From Gonocerus acuteangulatus (taxonomy: Eukaryota; Arthropoda; Insecta; Hemiptera; Coreidae): DNA of 64,000 nt. Where the stretch lies: positions 46,119,611-46,183,610 of the forward strand of contig OX328127.1 in NCBI GenBank assembly GCA_946811695.1, given 5' to 3'. A program made the translations under genes and the position numbers. Below are positions 9,111-19,172 of this stretch, one piece after another (the stretch's first letter is position 1; each line of letters begins with the position of its first letter). The notes below the pieces were generated by a model. The model was not told the DNA's origin and ran no database searches. It saw only the letters and a program-made list of their open reading frames with translations.

Positions 9111-10475
9111 GTCATTAAGTGGTGCATACGTATAATCTGGTCCTTTCCAAACGTCAGAAAATTGTGATATTCGTCTGGTTATTTCTCCACTCTGAAATGA
9201 TAATGACCCGCGTTTTGATAAGAATACTTCATTAAAATTAAATCATTTTCATATAATAATACCTGATAAGGACAAGCGCCAAACCAACTAAAATAAATAT
9301 AGTTATGTAAAACAAAACATTTAATTTATTTTTCAATCTTAATGTAAGCAAAGAATATCAATGATATAATGCAATAAACAGAGCCAATATGTTATTATTT
9401 ACATATGGATTCGGTAGGACCACACGAAGTACACTTATCGCTGTTTTGACAAGATTGCTTTTCCTTGTGCCCAGATTTTATTCATTCTTTCTGAAAAATT
9501 TCGTTACAAGCAATATATATATTCGACGGATTCTCTAATTTAGTACTTTTGATTTTCATCCTCATATAATTGTCTTAATTTATTTGTTAATAATACGGAA
9601 TGGAGACACAAAAACTGTTTATAAATATTGGAGTACAAATGTAAGTTTCAAGTTATATTTTTCAGTGCCTGGTTTTGACAAAGTAAATACACTTCATTTG
9701 AAACACTCCGACAAGTCTTTGTTTCATGAGGGTATTATTTTTTGCTATAAATAGAAACAAATCAATGTTTTTATTGATCATATCCGCAGTGCCCTCATTA
9801 CCTTTAGTTATCTAATCGTGAGATCGGTTTGGGGCAGAAGACGGTAATCATTTCTTCGGATGGATATTTGAAATTTGTATTCATTCGTTATATCTTACCG
9901 ATATAGAATCAGGTTGAATGGGATCGTTTGACCATGAGTCATAGGTCAGGACAAACTGTCGCATAAAGGTCACATGTGAGGTCAAATGTAATCTTGATTC
10001 TTGTCGGGATGGATCTATTTTCGTTCACCGTCCCGAGTTCTTCTTCTTCTTTGATACTCGTTCGACACTCGCTTTTATAATACGGTGTTAACGGAGTTCC
10101 TTGGAATTATGATTTATCGCCGCCCACTTCTTACGGAAGGGCCCAGGTTTTGTGAATTCTTACCGTAGAAAAGTATGATTAATGATGTCGTTATTGTCGG
10201 AACATCCATTTCTCTGAAGACCTTTAAAGCTCTCGATAAGGCAAATAAAAGAAAAAATATCACGGATAGCAAGAACGCTTTTTTTGAATTGGGAAGAAAT
10301 ATTACAAAGGCTGGAGTATTTTTGGGGCATGAAAGATGTCCTCTCTTGCCTTGGTATTTTTTCTTTTTTTTCTGAAGATGTTACGAAAACCTTTATTTTT
10401 ACATTACGCTTGGCAGAAATATTAAATTACTTGCATTGATTTTTCAAAATAATATAAGAATATTATTATTATAAG

Positions 10476-10478
<3 letters not shown>
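9111..10478. other. unannotated 1.4-kb stretch
   Basis: No recognisable coding, RNA or repeat signal. A 66-codon frame near 10175 ends in a poly-F run from a T tract and matches nothing known to me. Confidence 0.5.

Positions 10479-10529
<51 letters not shown>
10479..10529. repeat. (TA)n microsatellite, left half of retrotransposon target
   Basis: Pure TA abutting the left LTR. The right LTR is followed by more TA at 15650-15673, so the element sits inside a TA tract. Because of this the target duplication cannot be read unambiguously. Confidence 0.9.
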
Positions 10530-10530
<1 letters not shown>

Positions 10531-10700
10531 CTTACGAGTCGAACGGGAAGCACTATGTTTTTAAAAAGGACAATAGAGAGCACAAGGGAGATAGTAATAA
10601 CTCAGAGGTTAGATAAGAACTGAAGAGCTTTAATCCTGCTGAGCCTTATATAGGCTCAGCTTGTTTTGTTTACATAAATCTGTCTTCCTCTCCCATGACA
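10531..10700 (-). repeat. 3-prime LTR of Gypsy element
   Basis: Minus-strand reading starts TGTCATGGG and ends ACTCGTAAG. It differs from the 5-prime LTR only at an A/T in GAGAGCNCAAGG. At 170 bp it is short for this superfamily. Confidence 0.95.
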
Positions 10701-10713
10701 ACCCCCCCCCTAG
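10701..10713 (-). other. polypurine tract of Gypsy element
   Basis: Minus-strand CTAGGGGGGGGGT lies immediately upstream of the 3-prime LTR start TGTCATGG. This is where the plus-strand primer is expected. Confidence 0.8.
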
Positions 10714-10909
10714 TTTCTGGCAGTCCAGACAGAAACTCAAGATAACAAAATAACAAAAAGAAAATACAACTTAGAAGGAAGACAGTAAGAAAGAAAACAA
10801 AAATTAAATAACTACAATTCTATGGTACTTACATATAAAATTATTTACACTCTTTTAGACTGAATACACTATATACCCCTATTTACAACACACACCCTGG
10901 TTCTCTCCA
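10714..10909 (-). other. Gypsy region between pol stop and purine tract
   Basis: About 200 bp of A- and T-rich untranslated sequence. No envelope frame or accessory gene. Confidence 0.7.
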
Positions 10910-13900
10910 TCACTCTCCTGGTTTGGTACACTGCACTTCCTTTGGTTCAGGTAACCGTATTTTCAGTTGCTCTAAATGAACGTTCCTTTGCTTGAAAGGT
11001 TCCTCCCGGGACCTGATGGTTACGATGTTGTGTTCTCTGAGAGCTACGACAACGTACGGTCCATCATACCTCACCTCCTGTTTGCTGCGATTCGTTGGAA
11101 TTCTGCGGAACACGATGTCACCTAACTGCAGTGGTCGGACAGGGTTCTGTATCCGTAGGTTATGTTTCTGGACCCTTTTCTCTTTTTCGTGCTGGAGGCG
11201 CGTTTTTGCTTCGCGGACGACTCTCCTTTGGTTGCCTTGGAGGTGGAACACTGCGGTGACAACGCCTGGCTCCCCCGCTGCTTCTCGCACAACTCTTCCC
11301 AACCGGAGTGTCCCGAACAGTACTTCGAAAGGAGTGAATCCTGTGGCGGTATGGACGGAGTGATTGTATGCTGTGACTGCGACGTCCATAGCATCTTCTC
11401 CCGTGATCCCGCGGTCAGTATGGAGCAGCCGTAGGTGTTCGCTGAGTGTGTTATGCACTCTTTCAATCCCGCCGTGGCTCTGTGGGTGGCCCGCCGTCGT
11501 AACATGAAGCCGCGTTCCCCACCGCCTGAGGAGTTCCTTCACATCCGCATTACAAAACTCTCGACCCCCGTCTGTGATTAACAGTTCTGGCGTCCCGTAT
11601 GCTTGGGCCCACCTGAGGAGACTCTTCACAACTTCGTTTGCGCTCTTGGAGACGATGGGAACAGCCATGACTGTTTTACTAAATACGTCCACAATGGTGA
11701 CCCACGTTTGGTTCTTCCAAGTAAAAACGTCCGCTTGTAATGTCATGAGGGGACCGTTAGGCGTTGGTGTTTCTTCTTGTGTCGCTTGTGGAGGCCTCCG
11801 GTCATACTTAGCCTTATTGCAGACTTCGCACCCCCCTACGACCCGCCGGACGATACGTGACATTCCTTTCCAGTAATACTTCTTTTTTAAACTGGCTAGA
11901 GTCTCTGCTACTCCCCTGTGGTTTGACTTGCCTTGATGCTGTGCGACTGTCACGTCAAGTTGTATCTGGGGATCTGCTACGACTTCCCCCAGTCTCGTGC
12001 ATCGGACGAAAACTCTGTCTATGCCAATTCGCTCTTGTTCCCACAGTCGTGCAATTCTTTCCCAAACGGCAGCGTTGCCAACATATAAGAACGTGGTTGT
12101 TCCTGGGACTGATGCATCTTCGAGCAACCGGCTTATAACGTCATCTGTCGCAGTAATCGGCGCACGCACTGTACAGCGGAGACTGGACTTCGTTTTGCGA
12201 CTATAAGTAATCTGAGGCGTACCCGTCGTGGACGACTTCCAGATTATGTATCTTCTTTTTCCAACTATGATGTCGTCAGATTCGGCCATGGTTCGCTCTC
12301 GTTCTCCTGCCGACTCTGTCCTCTCAGCATCACTGGCATTGCTGGCGGTGTCGTCGGGATTCCAATCTTGGAAGAACTCTCGCAGGGACTGTCTGTGCTC
12401 CTCTTCCACTGTAGTTGCGACGTTAATGCGCTGCAGTCGGGACAGCCAGTCAGCCACGACATTCTCTTTGCCGGGGGTATATTTGACCTGGAAGTTGTAT
12501 TGAGCGAGGCGTTCTTTCCATCGGAGAATTCTGGAAGAGGTGTCCTTTAAAGATGCGACCCACTGGAGGGGTTTATGATCCGTCTTGATTGTGAACGGCC
12601 TACCGTACAGGTACGGCCGGAAATGTTCTGTGGCCCAAACGATTCCTAACAGCTCTCTCTCGATGGCGCTGTATCTTTTTTCAGGTTCCGTGAGTCGCCT
12701 GCTCGCGTACGCTATCGGCCTTTCTCCTTCCGGCCAATGTTGCGCCAGAACGGCTCCGACTGCGTGATCACTTGCATCTGTCGTCAGGATGAATGTCTTG
12801 TCAAAATCTGGAAATGCGAGTACTGGCTCCGACTTCAGCATTGCAATGCACTGCTCGACGTTAGACACCATCTGCGGAGTTACCCGAATTCTGTTGCCTT
12901 TTTTCAGGAGGCCGTTGATTTCAGCAAGTTTATCTGCCATGGCTGGGACGAACTTCCGATAGTAGTTGAGAGCACCCAGCAACCTTCGAATGCCTTTTGT
13001 GTCGGTTGGGACTTTGATACCGGTGAGCGCGTCTACCTTCCCTGGATCTGGTTGGACTCCGGCATGCGAGAAGACGTGCCCCAAAAAGGTGACGCTAGGA
13101 AGTCCGATGCGTGTCTTCTCTCGTGACAACTTCAATCCAAATTCTCGCAGCCTTTCGTAGACTTTCCGCAGGTGTTGTTTGTGTTCTTCTAGGGATTTAC
13201 TGAAAACTAGGAGATCGTCCATGTATCCCGTACAGAAATCTGGTCCTAGTCCGGTGAGGAACTCGTCCATCAGCTTCTGGAAAGTGGTCGGCGCATTCTT
13301 CAGCCCAAACGGCATTCTGGTAAATTGATAGCGCCCCCGCTCGAATGAGAAGGCCGTCTTGTCTTCGTCTTTTGGGTCCATTAAGATCTGGTGATATCCC
13401 GCTTTGAGGTCCAATGTGCTGAAAATGCGAGCTCCGTGAAGTCTGTCTACTATGTCTTCCAGCCTCGGCAGTGGGTACTTCTCATCTCGAGTAACACTGT
13501 TTAGTTTCCGGTAGTCCACTACCACTCGGTACTTGCCGGGGGAACCTGCTTTTGAAACAGCCCACAAAGGGCTATTATACCTCGACACACTAGGGACAAT
13601 AATGCCTTGTTTGAGCAGCGTTTGGATTTCCTCTTCTATGGTTTCCTTGAGAGCCTGTGGGTATCTGCGTTCCTTGACGTAGACTGCTCGATCTTCGGTT
13701 AACGGTATTTCGTGTCTTGTTCTCCCAGTCGCACTGAGCGGTTGGCCCTCGACGTGGTAAACGTCCTGGAATTCTTCCACTATCTCTTGCAGTTCGGTCG
13801 TATCGCGACTGCCGGCGCTGATTGCCTGGTTCTGTTCCTCCGCGGTATCCGCGTAACGGTAACACTGGTTACCCATTGCTACTGTCCAGCTCCCCTTCTC

Positions 13901-14266
13901 TGATGACAGTTGCCCCTGTAATATATTGAGGGCGTCACATCCTAGGATGCCGTCGTATTCCCTGGGCATGCTTGGAACTACATGGGCTACGATCACCTTT
14001 CCACTGATGTCCCACATCTCAGTCGGGATCTTGATTTCTCCTGCTACTGCGCAGTCGCCTCCGAGTGTCAGTAACTTGCAACGGCACTTCCGCATCGCTT
14101 GGTTCATCCATTCTTGCGTCTTCCTATTCAACGCCGCTTCACCCACGAGTGTGCAGGTACTCCCCGTATCCACCAACCACCTGAGTCCCGCCTCCTCCAC
14201 TATTGGCAACCCACTACCTTCTTCATGACGCAAACTCTTCGGGTTGCCGCTCTTCTGCCACCAATC
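10910..14266 (-). CDS. pol: Gypsy pol polyprotein (PR-RT-RNaseH-IN)
   Basis: An open frame of about 1118 codons follows a TGA at 14267-14269. No ATG precedes the protease, so expression must come through the gag boundary or by another route. Counting from the TTG at 14233: aspartic protease DTGS at 22-25; reverse transcriptase with VVVDYRKLN near 237-245 and YMDD at 337-340; RNase H with TTDASD, ERELLG and TDHKP near 483-555; integrase HHCC zinc site (H766, H772, C802, C805); catalytic D835, D888 and E924 with D-D spacing 53 and D-E spacing 35; and a GPY/F-type module (GPY at 1058-1060). All catalytic residues seen are intact. Gag lies just upstream in the same frame. The lineage within Gypsy is not assigned. 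Confidence 0.95.
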   Translation of the reverse strand, partial: DWWQKSGNPKSLRHEEGSGLPIVEEAGLRWLVDTGSTCTLVGEAALNRKTQEWMNQAMRKCRCKLLTLGGDCAVAGEIKIPTEMWDISGKVIVAHVVPSMPREYDGILGCDALNILQGQLSSEKGSWTVAMGNQCYRYADTAEEQNQAISAGSRDTTELQEIVEEFQDVYHVEGQPLSATGRTRHEIPLTEDRAVYVKERRYPQALKETIEEEIQTLLKQGIIVPSVSRYNSPLWAVSKAGSPGKYRVVVDYRKLNSVTRDEKYPLPRLEDIVDRLHGARIFSTLDLKAGYHQILMDPKDEDKTAFSFERGRYQFTRMPFGLKNAPTTFQKLMDEFLTGLGPDFCTGYMDDLLVFSKSLEEHKQHLRKVYERLREFGLKLSREKTRIGLPSVTFLGHVFSHAGVQPDPGKVDALTGIKVPTDTKGIRRLLGALNYYRKFVPAMADKLAEINGLLKKGNRIRVTPQMVSNVEQCIAMLKSEPVLAFPDFDKTFILTTDASDHAVGAVLAQHWPEGERPIAYASRRLTEPEKRYSAIERELLGIVWATEHFRPYLYGRPFTIKTDHKPLQWVASLKDTSSRILRWKERLAQYNFQVKYTPGKENVVADWLSRLQRINVATTVEEEHRQSLREFFQDWNPDDTASNASDAERTESAGERERTMAESDDIIVGKRRYIIWKSSTTGTPQITYSRKTKSSLRCTVRAPITATDDVISRLLEDASVPGTTTFLYVGNAAVWERIARLWEQERIGIDRVFVRCTRLGEVVADPQIQLDVTVAQHQGKSNHRGVAETLASLKKKYYWKGMSRIVRRVVGGCEVCNKAKYDRRPPQATQEETPTPNGPLMTLQADVFTWKNQTWVTIVDVFSKTVMAVPIVSKSANEVVKSLLRWAQAYGTPELLITDGGREFCNADVKELLRRWGTRLHVTTAGHPQSHGGIERVHNTLSEHLRLLHTDRGITGEDAMDVAVTAYNHSVHTATGFTPFEVLFGTLRLGRVVREAAGEPGVVTAVFHLQGNQRRVVREAKTRLQHEKEKRVQKHNLRIQNPVRPLQLGDIVFRRIPTNRSKQEVRYDGPYVVVALREHNIVTIRSREEPFKQRNVHLEQLKIRLPEPKEVQCTKPGE

Positions 14267-14275
14267 TCATTGTCA
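14267..14275 (-). promoter_or_regulatory. gag-pol junction with two in-frame TGA codons
   Basis: Minus strand reads AAC TGA CAA TGA GAT. Gag and pol are in the same frame, so a -1 or +1 frameshift would not join them. Readthrough of both stops, re-initiation, splicing, or a mutation in one element copy are the alternatives. Confidence 0.7.
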
Positions 14276-15436
14276 GTTGCTGTTGGCCCGCGCTCGTCTC
14301 AGGACGGCTGCATACGAGGCCAGGGTTTTGACTGCTTTCGTGGGCCTGTCTTGCTCTGATGTGCTGTCGTCGTCTGAGTCCGTCTCGGAGATGTTTTCTC
14401 TGGATTGGGCACGTTCTCTCCGCACTCGGTGGAAATTTACTTCCATTGGCTCTCCCAAGTTTTTCTCAGGTTTACGAACATAAGGGCACTGTCTCGCGAC
14501 GTGTCCAGAATTTTCGCATTCGAAACATTTAATGTTTGGACAGCGTGCAGCTATGTGTCCGGGTCGACCGCACTCATAGCACTTCCTCTCGCTCCCTTCA
14601 CTCCTCTTCCGCGGTGGATCACGTCTAGGCTGCTCTCGAGGTGCAGGTGGTCTCGGCGGTCTCCTGTCTCTCTCCCTAAGGCGTCCGCTTCCTTCTGTGG
14701 GTCGGCGGTATTCCCTGCGTGGCCTCCCTCTTGGTGTGAGCCAGAAATCCTCCTCTCGCGTTGCAGAATGTCTCTCTGTTTCTTTTTCACCCTCGTCTAT
14801 GATCAGTTGAGCGACGGTTGCGAACTCCTTCGCTTCCTCGAAGGACCGACCCGTTTCCTTGCTGAGGTGTACCTTGAGAATTTGCGGTAAGATTAACTTC
14901 ATCGCGGCAGTTGTTGCTGTCTCTTGGCGTTCACCTAACTTATCGACAATCTTGTTGTGCCACGCGATAAGCTTAGCGGCGAAATTTCCGTCCGATTGAT
15001 ACGGCTTCTTCGTTTCTTGGAGCATTTTGACGAAATCCTCCTCCGGGGCCCATCTCCCACCTCCGTAGGCTTTCTTTAATCTCTCCTTGAGGGTGTCCCA
15101 CGGGGTGCTTGTATCGCTCTGTACCTGGTTCAACACGTGTCTGCGCACGCGTCCTATGAGCGCTGCTTTTAGTGTTATTACGTCGTCGCCGTCTAGCCAG
15201 CTGGCTGCTGCTTTGCTGGCAATAGCGTCGGATATGCGTTGTCCGTCCTTTAAAAAATGAGAAAGTTCTCCCACGTCGCCAGAGAATTTCTCTATTTGGC
15301 TGATCGCGGTCCGCATGTCTTGTGCGTTAGATGACTGGAATTTCAACCATTCCAGAGTGACTGTAACGTCTTGACCTGTAGCCATTCTTTTTTGAAAAAG
15401 TCGGTCTTGGACTGTTTCGCGACTCTTTTTCTTCAT
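14273..15436 (-). CDS. gag: Gypsy Gag (capsid and nucleocapsid)
   Basis: The frame extends upstream into the LTR without an ATG. The first in-frame ATG is at 15436 (MKKKSRETV), with a second at 15385 (MATGQDVTV). I give the longer form. From 15436 the protein is 387 residues. A helical capsid-like region is followed by an arginine/proline-rich segment at about residues 230-280 and two CCHC knuckles: CYECGRPGHIAARC (286-299) and CFECENSGHVARQC (304-317). These knuckles package RNA in Gypsy and retroviral relatives. The stop is TGA at 14273-14275, with a second in-frame TGA at 14267-14269 before pol. Confidence 0.93.
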   Translation of the reverse strand: MKKKSRETVQDRLFQKRMATGQDVTVTLEWLKFQSSNAQDMRTAISQIEKFSGDVGELSHFLKDGQRISDAIASKAAASWLDGDDVITLKAALIGRVRRHVLNQVQSDTSTPWDTLKERLKKAYGGGRWAPEEDFVKMLQETKKPYQSDGNFAAKLIAWHNKIVDKLGERQETATTAAMKLILPQILKVHLSKETGRSFEEAKEFATVAQLIIDEGEKETERHSATREEDFWLTPRGRPRREYRRPTEGSGRLRERDRRPPRPPAPREQPRRDPPRKRSEGSERKCYECGRPGHIAARCPNIKCFECENSGHVARQCPYVRKPEKNLGEPMEVNFHRVRRERAQSRENISETDSDDDSTSEQDRPTKAVKTLASYAAVLRRARANSN

Positions 15437-15461
15437 ACAGCACTTCGCGTCACGCTTACAC

Positions 15462-15479
15462 TCCCGGGTTTCGGCACCA
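15462..15479 (-). other. primer-binding site, tRNA-Phe(GAA) type
   Basis: Minus-strand TGGTGCCGAAACCCGGGA directly follows the 5-prime LTR. Its complement ends GGTTTCGGCACCA, the 3-prime end of eukaryotic tRNA-Phe (acceptor GCCGAAA). The tRNA assignment rests on recalled tRNA sequence. Confidence 0.8.
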
Positions 15480-15649
15480 CTTACGAGTCGAACGGGAAGC
15501 ACTATGTTTTTAAAAAGGACAATAGAGAGCTCAAGGGAGATAGTAATAACTCAGAGGTTAGATAAGAACTGAAGAGCTTTAATCCTGCTGAGCCTTATAT
15601 AGGCTCAGCTTGTTTTGTTTACATAAATCTGTCTTCCTCTCCCATGACA
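15480..15649 (-). repeat. 5-prime LTR of Gypsy element
   Basis: 170 bp, one difference from the 3-prime LTR. Minus-strand ends are TGTCATGGG and ACTCGTAAG. Confidence 0.95.
15587..15609 (-). promoter_or_regulatory. LTR TATA region inside a short palindrome
   Basis: Arms GCTGAGCC and GGCTCAGC (8 bp each) flank TTATATA. A TATA-box promoter here would give transcripts starting in the LTR, as expected for the element. The same hairpin occurs in the other LTR. Confidence 0.5.
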
Positions 15650-15673
15650 TATATATATATATATATATATATA
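15650..15673. repeat. (TA)n microsatellite, right half of retrotransposon target
   Basis: TA run abutting the right LTR and continuing into ATTATTATAAGAT text that also occurs left of the element. Confidence 0.9.
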
Positions 15674-16096
15674 AGATATTATTATAAGATGGGTGACCTC
15701 ATTTATGTTTGAACTGGCATAATTTTAAAACACATTTACAACACACAAGTTAAAACTACATCTTCTCCCTGGTTTTCTCTTACGCTTTATGGTTATTCTT
15801 CCATTTTTATTTGATGTATTGTAGTTTATTTATTTATTTTTCCTTACTCATTAGTTTAAGGAACTAGTTCAAATTTAAATATTTATTTTTATTTTTATTA
15901 TCGCCGGGCTATCTACAGGTTGCCACCCTTTTATAATGCTAACAGCTGTTTCTAATATGGTTATATTCCATTGGTTTACTTTGGGCCTCTGTTATTATTA
16001 TTTTTTTTTTTTTTTTTTACTTACTTACTTTTCAATTTGTTCAAATAAAACCCCTGGGTTACCTAGTATGCACTTGAAAACATTTTTATTAAACTA
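15674..16096. other. spacer with a SINE tail fragment
   Basis: At 15898-15937 the text CGCCGGGCTATCTACAGGTT is the reverse complement of the middle/3-prime module of the 5S-derived SINEs. The rest, including a T run near 16002-16018, is unremarkable. Confidence 0.5.
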
Positions 16097-16220
16097 CTAG
16101 CTGTTACCCGGTGTGCCATGCTACACCTACTTTACATTAAATAGGTGTTACCGGGTGTGGCATGCTACACATGTTTCATATTAAATACCTGTTACCCAGC
16201 ATGTCATGGTACTCCTACTT
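16097..16220 (-). repeat. three tandem copies of a Helitron 3-prime end
   Basis: The motif GTTACC(C)GGTGTGNCATGCTACAC occurs three times within about 120 bp (near 16102, 16146 and 16190) with short AT-rich spacers. The first is the actual terminus; the inner ones are diverged. Confidence 0.65.
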
Positions 16221-16972
16221 TATATTATATATTAAAATGAATGATTATATGGCACTTGTTCAAATTATGAGAAAGTAAGTTTATAAGTTGAGAGCTCAGT
16301 TAAAAAAATTATTTTTCAAATTTTCACTGAATGTAGGGTGGAAAATAAATTAACCCTTATTTTAAAAAGTATACTGGTATCATGTAATTGTAGTACCACT
16401 TTAAAGAAAATCCTAACCAAACTACCAGTGTATAATTTTTTAAAGAAAATAATGTGTGGTTCATATATAAATATATATTAAAAAATAGCAACAAAATGAA
16501 GCATTTAATTAAGGTTATACTTACTTAGTTATAAGTTTTAATCTAGTATAACTGAAACTATTCTTTATTTGTATTGTTTTTGTTTTTTTAAATATAATAT
16601 TAATATGTTATGTTCTATACCTTTTCATGTAATAATCTGTAACTAAGGTTTTTCTTTCTATGATTGAAAAAGTAATTGATGCAGGATTTATGTTAATTGA
16701 GCCAAAAGGAAAGTATTAAACACTTTTTGTTCCAAATAAACTTTCACATTTTGTTGTTGACATTTTCCGTTATATTAAAGCTTCTCTTTCAAATCTTAAG
16801 GCTTATGAGCTCTTCTTTAAGGATAGCCCTTTTGTCATAGGAAATAGGGGTATCTAAGAAAAACAAATTTAGATATTTTTGTTGCAGCTATAGACAACAA
16901 TGAATTAAAGCTATTTGGGAATTTCAATAAGGACTTATACTAAATAAATTAATGGGGGATTAATTTGATTTG
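16221..16972. other. AT-rich interior
   Basis: No recognisable feature between the Helitron-type end and the SINE. Confidence 0.5.
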
Positions 16973-17309
16973 GCGAGGGGTCGAGGTTAGCTCAGTGGTA
17001 GAGCACTGGACTAATAAACTGGAGCACCTGAGATCGAATCTCGAGCAAACAATAAAGATTTTTTCTTCTTATGTCTTCGTTCTTGGGTTGACTTTGGCCT
17101 CACTGGCAGTCCCTAGGCCAACCCAGCCTTTAATAAATTTACCAATGGATACCCTGGGTGCTAATGGCTTGAGGTGTCGAAGCAGCCTAGGGGAAAATCA
17201 GGCGGCTGGAGCATAGTACTGACCACACTATCTCCCTAGTGTGCTGTACAGCCATGAATCAGATTCCTCTATAGTATCTGCCACTTAGGGTCCTCGTGGC
17301 TTTTTTTTT

Positions 17310-17365
<56 letters not shown>
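16973..17365 (+). mobile_element. tRNA-derived SINE family B, with long poly-T end
   Basis: The head GAGGTTAGCTCAGTGGTAGA is a tRNA box A region, and GAGATCGAATCTC is box B. The body is shared with the copies at 40231, 22300 and 26214 (GCATAGTACTGACCACACTA; CTCCCTAGTGTGC). It ends TCCTCGTGGC and then a T run of about 65 bases broken by a single C. A T tail rather than an A tail is unusual for a SINE. Confidence 0.75.
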
Positions 17366-17366
<1 letters not shown>

Positions 17367-18215
17367 ATTTTGCAACAATATTGTGCTCAAATTGCAAGCG
17401 TATTTAAATAATGGAGTAGTCAGAGGATATAAATATCTCAGACAAAAGAAAGCAGATATAAAAATATAATAAAACTGCTGGGTGTAAATATGTCAATAAT
17501 AAAGAGGCTTGGCATATTTAGATTAATAGAAAATTGCATGGAAAATTCAATTCACCTGTGGGGGGATAAATGAAAGAATTCATTTTAATAAGAAGGAAAT
17601 GGTTTAAAGACAATTCCACGACAGCACATTAAAATGATATAAATTTAAATATTAAAAGTGAAATTAAGTTAGGCTTGCGATGGACAAAACGTTATGAAAC
17701 AATAAAAATGATATAAAACTCCATGGTTGCTGCCTTCTCCTTAATGGAACATATTTTTTTAAAGGTTCTAAGATTGAGGGCTTGGAGGAATAATTTATGA
17801 TAATAAAGTAAATATTTTTGGTACAAATCTAGAAGAGAATGTAATTGATTCCTTCTGGAAGTTATTCATAATGGGTATTACTACCATATTTTTTAAAAAT
17901 AAATGTGCCTTTTGACCCTTTTTATAATTAAAATTGTTGAGATAAGAAATTATTTAAAAGTAGTAAAAGTGTGGGAGATTCATAAAAGCATGTCAAGTTC
18001 ATATTCATTTATTACACACACAAACAGCAAGATGTACATCACTTCACATTATAAATTGTATAACTGACAAAAATGTTCCTCCCTAAGGCAGGAAGTATGA
18101 ACAATATATGAAATATAAAATATCAAATTTAACATATTTCTGAATTTCTCAAATGTTTCTTTACACAATGAGTTTGTAAGCATGTCTCCAATATATTCAT
18201 TTGACTCAAATGTTA
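17366..18215. other. AT-rich stretch, nothing recognised
   Basis: No coding or repeat signal was identified. Confidence 0.45.
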
Positions 18216-18258
18216 GACAACTCCATTTTTTTCAATTGAAAAAAAATGGAGTTGTCCA
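18216..18258. repeat. palindrome centred on CAATTG
   Basis: ACAACTCCATTTTTTTC and its near-perfect complement flank a CAATTG centre, inside the Copia reverse transcriptase remnant. Confidence 0.7.
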
Positions 18259-19020
18259 ACTTTGATACCAATCTCCTCAAATATACACGTCCGAATTGAT
18301 TTTACCATTTAAGAATGCAGTCTCTATGTCCAACTGGTCAACATTTTGCATTTACAACTTTCTTATTTTCAACTAAATCCCAAGTATTATTTTGATTAAA
18401 ACTATACATTTGTATTTATCCAAGGCTTTCATCTAAAAATTAATCAAGTCCGGTTCCTTTTCTTCATTAAATTTTTTCATCAGTTCCCACTAACCTAACT
18501 ATTAACTAATCATCATCATCAACATGCATAGTGACTATGATTTTATTATTTAAAAGTACTCCCGAGCTTCACTATAACGGATTAAAATGCAAATATTCAC
18601 CTTCTTACCCCATTTAAAAGTCGTTATTTGTTCTGGTTTCTTAAGAACAACTTTACTACCATATAAACGTAACTTAGAAACATCTGGTTTCTTTCCAAAT
18701 ATATTTTATAGGATGCTTTATTCTCAATGGTTTTAGCTAAAGTGCGATTTTTCAAATAAGTTGCTCCACAAACAATTTTTGGCCAAAACTTTTTTACAAG
18801 AATAGATTCTGCCAGTAAACAATGACATATATTCATAATTGTTCTAAAAAATTGGTCAGCAGTTCTCTTTAATTTGTGAATATATGAGGGCATGGATTAA
18901 TTTAGATACTCTTATTCTTTGTAAAAGCATAAATCATACTATTTTAATATTCCTTACCATTGTCACATCTCATAATTTTAATTCTCTTATTGGTTAATTT
19001 TCCAAGCAATTAAACACTTC
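18216..19020 (-). pseudogene. decayed Ty1/Copia pol (integrase to reverse transcriptase)
   Basis: In minus-strand order: near 18960 NKRIKIMRCDNGKE (second catalytic D of integrase); 18624-18893 with LLAESILVKKFWPKIVCG, then ATYLKNRTLAKTIENKASY, the conserved Copia integrase C-terminal stretch; and near 18272-18345 LDIETAFLNGKINSDVYI, the Copia reverse transcriptase block around the first catalytic D. The order fits Copia (IN before RT). Stops and frame changes are frequent, and no LTRs were found. An inserted 43-bp palindrome lies at its left edge. Confidence 0.8.
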
Positions 19021-19067
19021 TATATTCTATATTAACACCTTGTATGGCATAACTAAAATATGAAAAT

Positions 19068-19172
19068 AGACAAACAAAGGTTAAAACTGAAATGTTTTAA
19101 AACACAGTTTTAACGAAATGTTTCGAAAAAGATTTGTTAAAAACATAAACCGTTTAAATGTATTTGCAAGCT
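19068..19172 (+). repeat. direct repeat, copy 1
   Basis: About 105 bp starting CAAACAAAGGTTAAAACTGA, nearly identical to 19753-19858. It contains an inverted pair GTTAAAAC and GTTTTAAC. Confidence 0.85.

Larger units (their letters stand above)
10531..15649 (-). mobile_element. Ty3/Gypsy LTR retrotransposon, near-complete
   Basis: The 5119-bp element has two 170-bp LTRs differing at one base, a primer-binding site, gag and pol with PR-RT-RNaseH-IN order, and a purine tract. There is no envelope-like frame: only about 210 bp separate the pol stop from the 3-prime LTR. The domain order defines Ty3/Gypsy (Metaviridae) rather than Copia. LTR identity (169 of 170) points to recent insertion. Coding frames are long and uninterrupted apart from two closely spaced in-frame TGA codons between gag and pol. 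Confidence 0.95.

Noticed and set aside
10992..14490. Numerous plus-strand frames over the Gypsy element
   Set aside because: They are antisense shadows of gag and pol with no motifs of their own.
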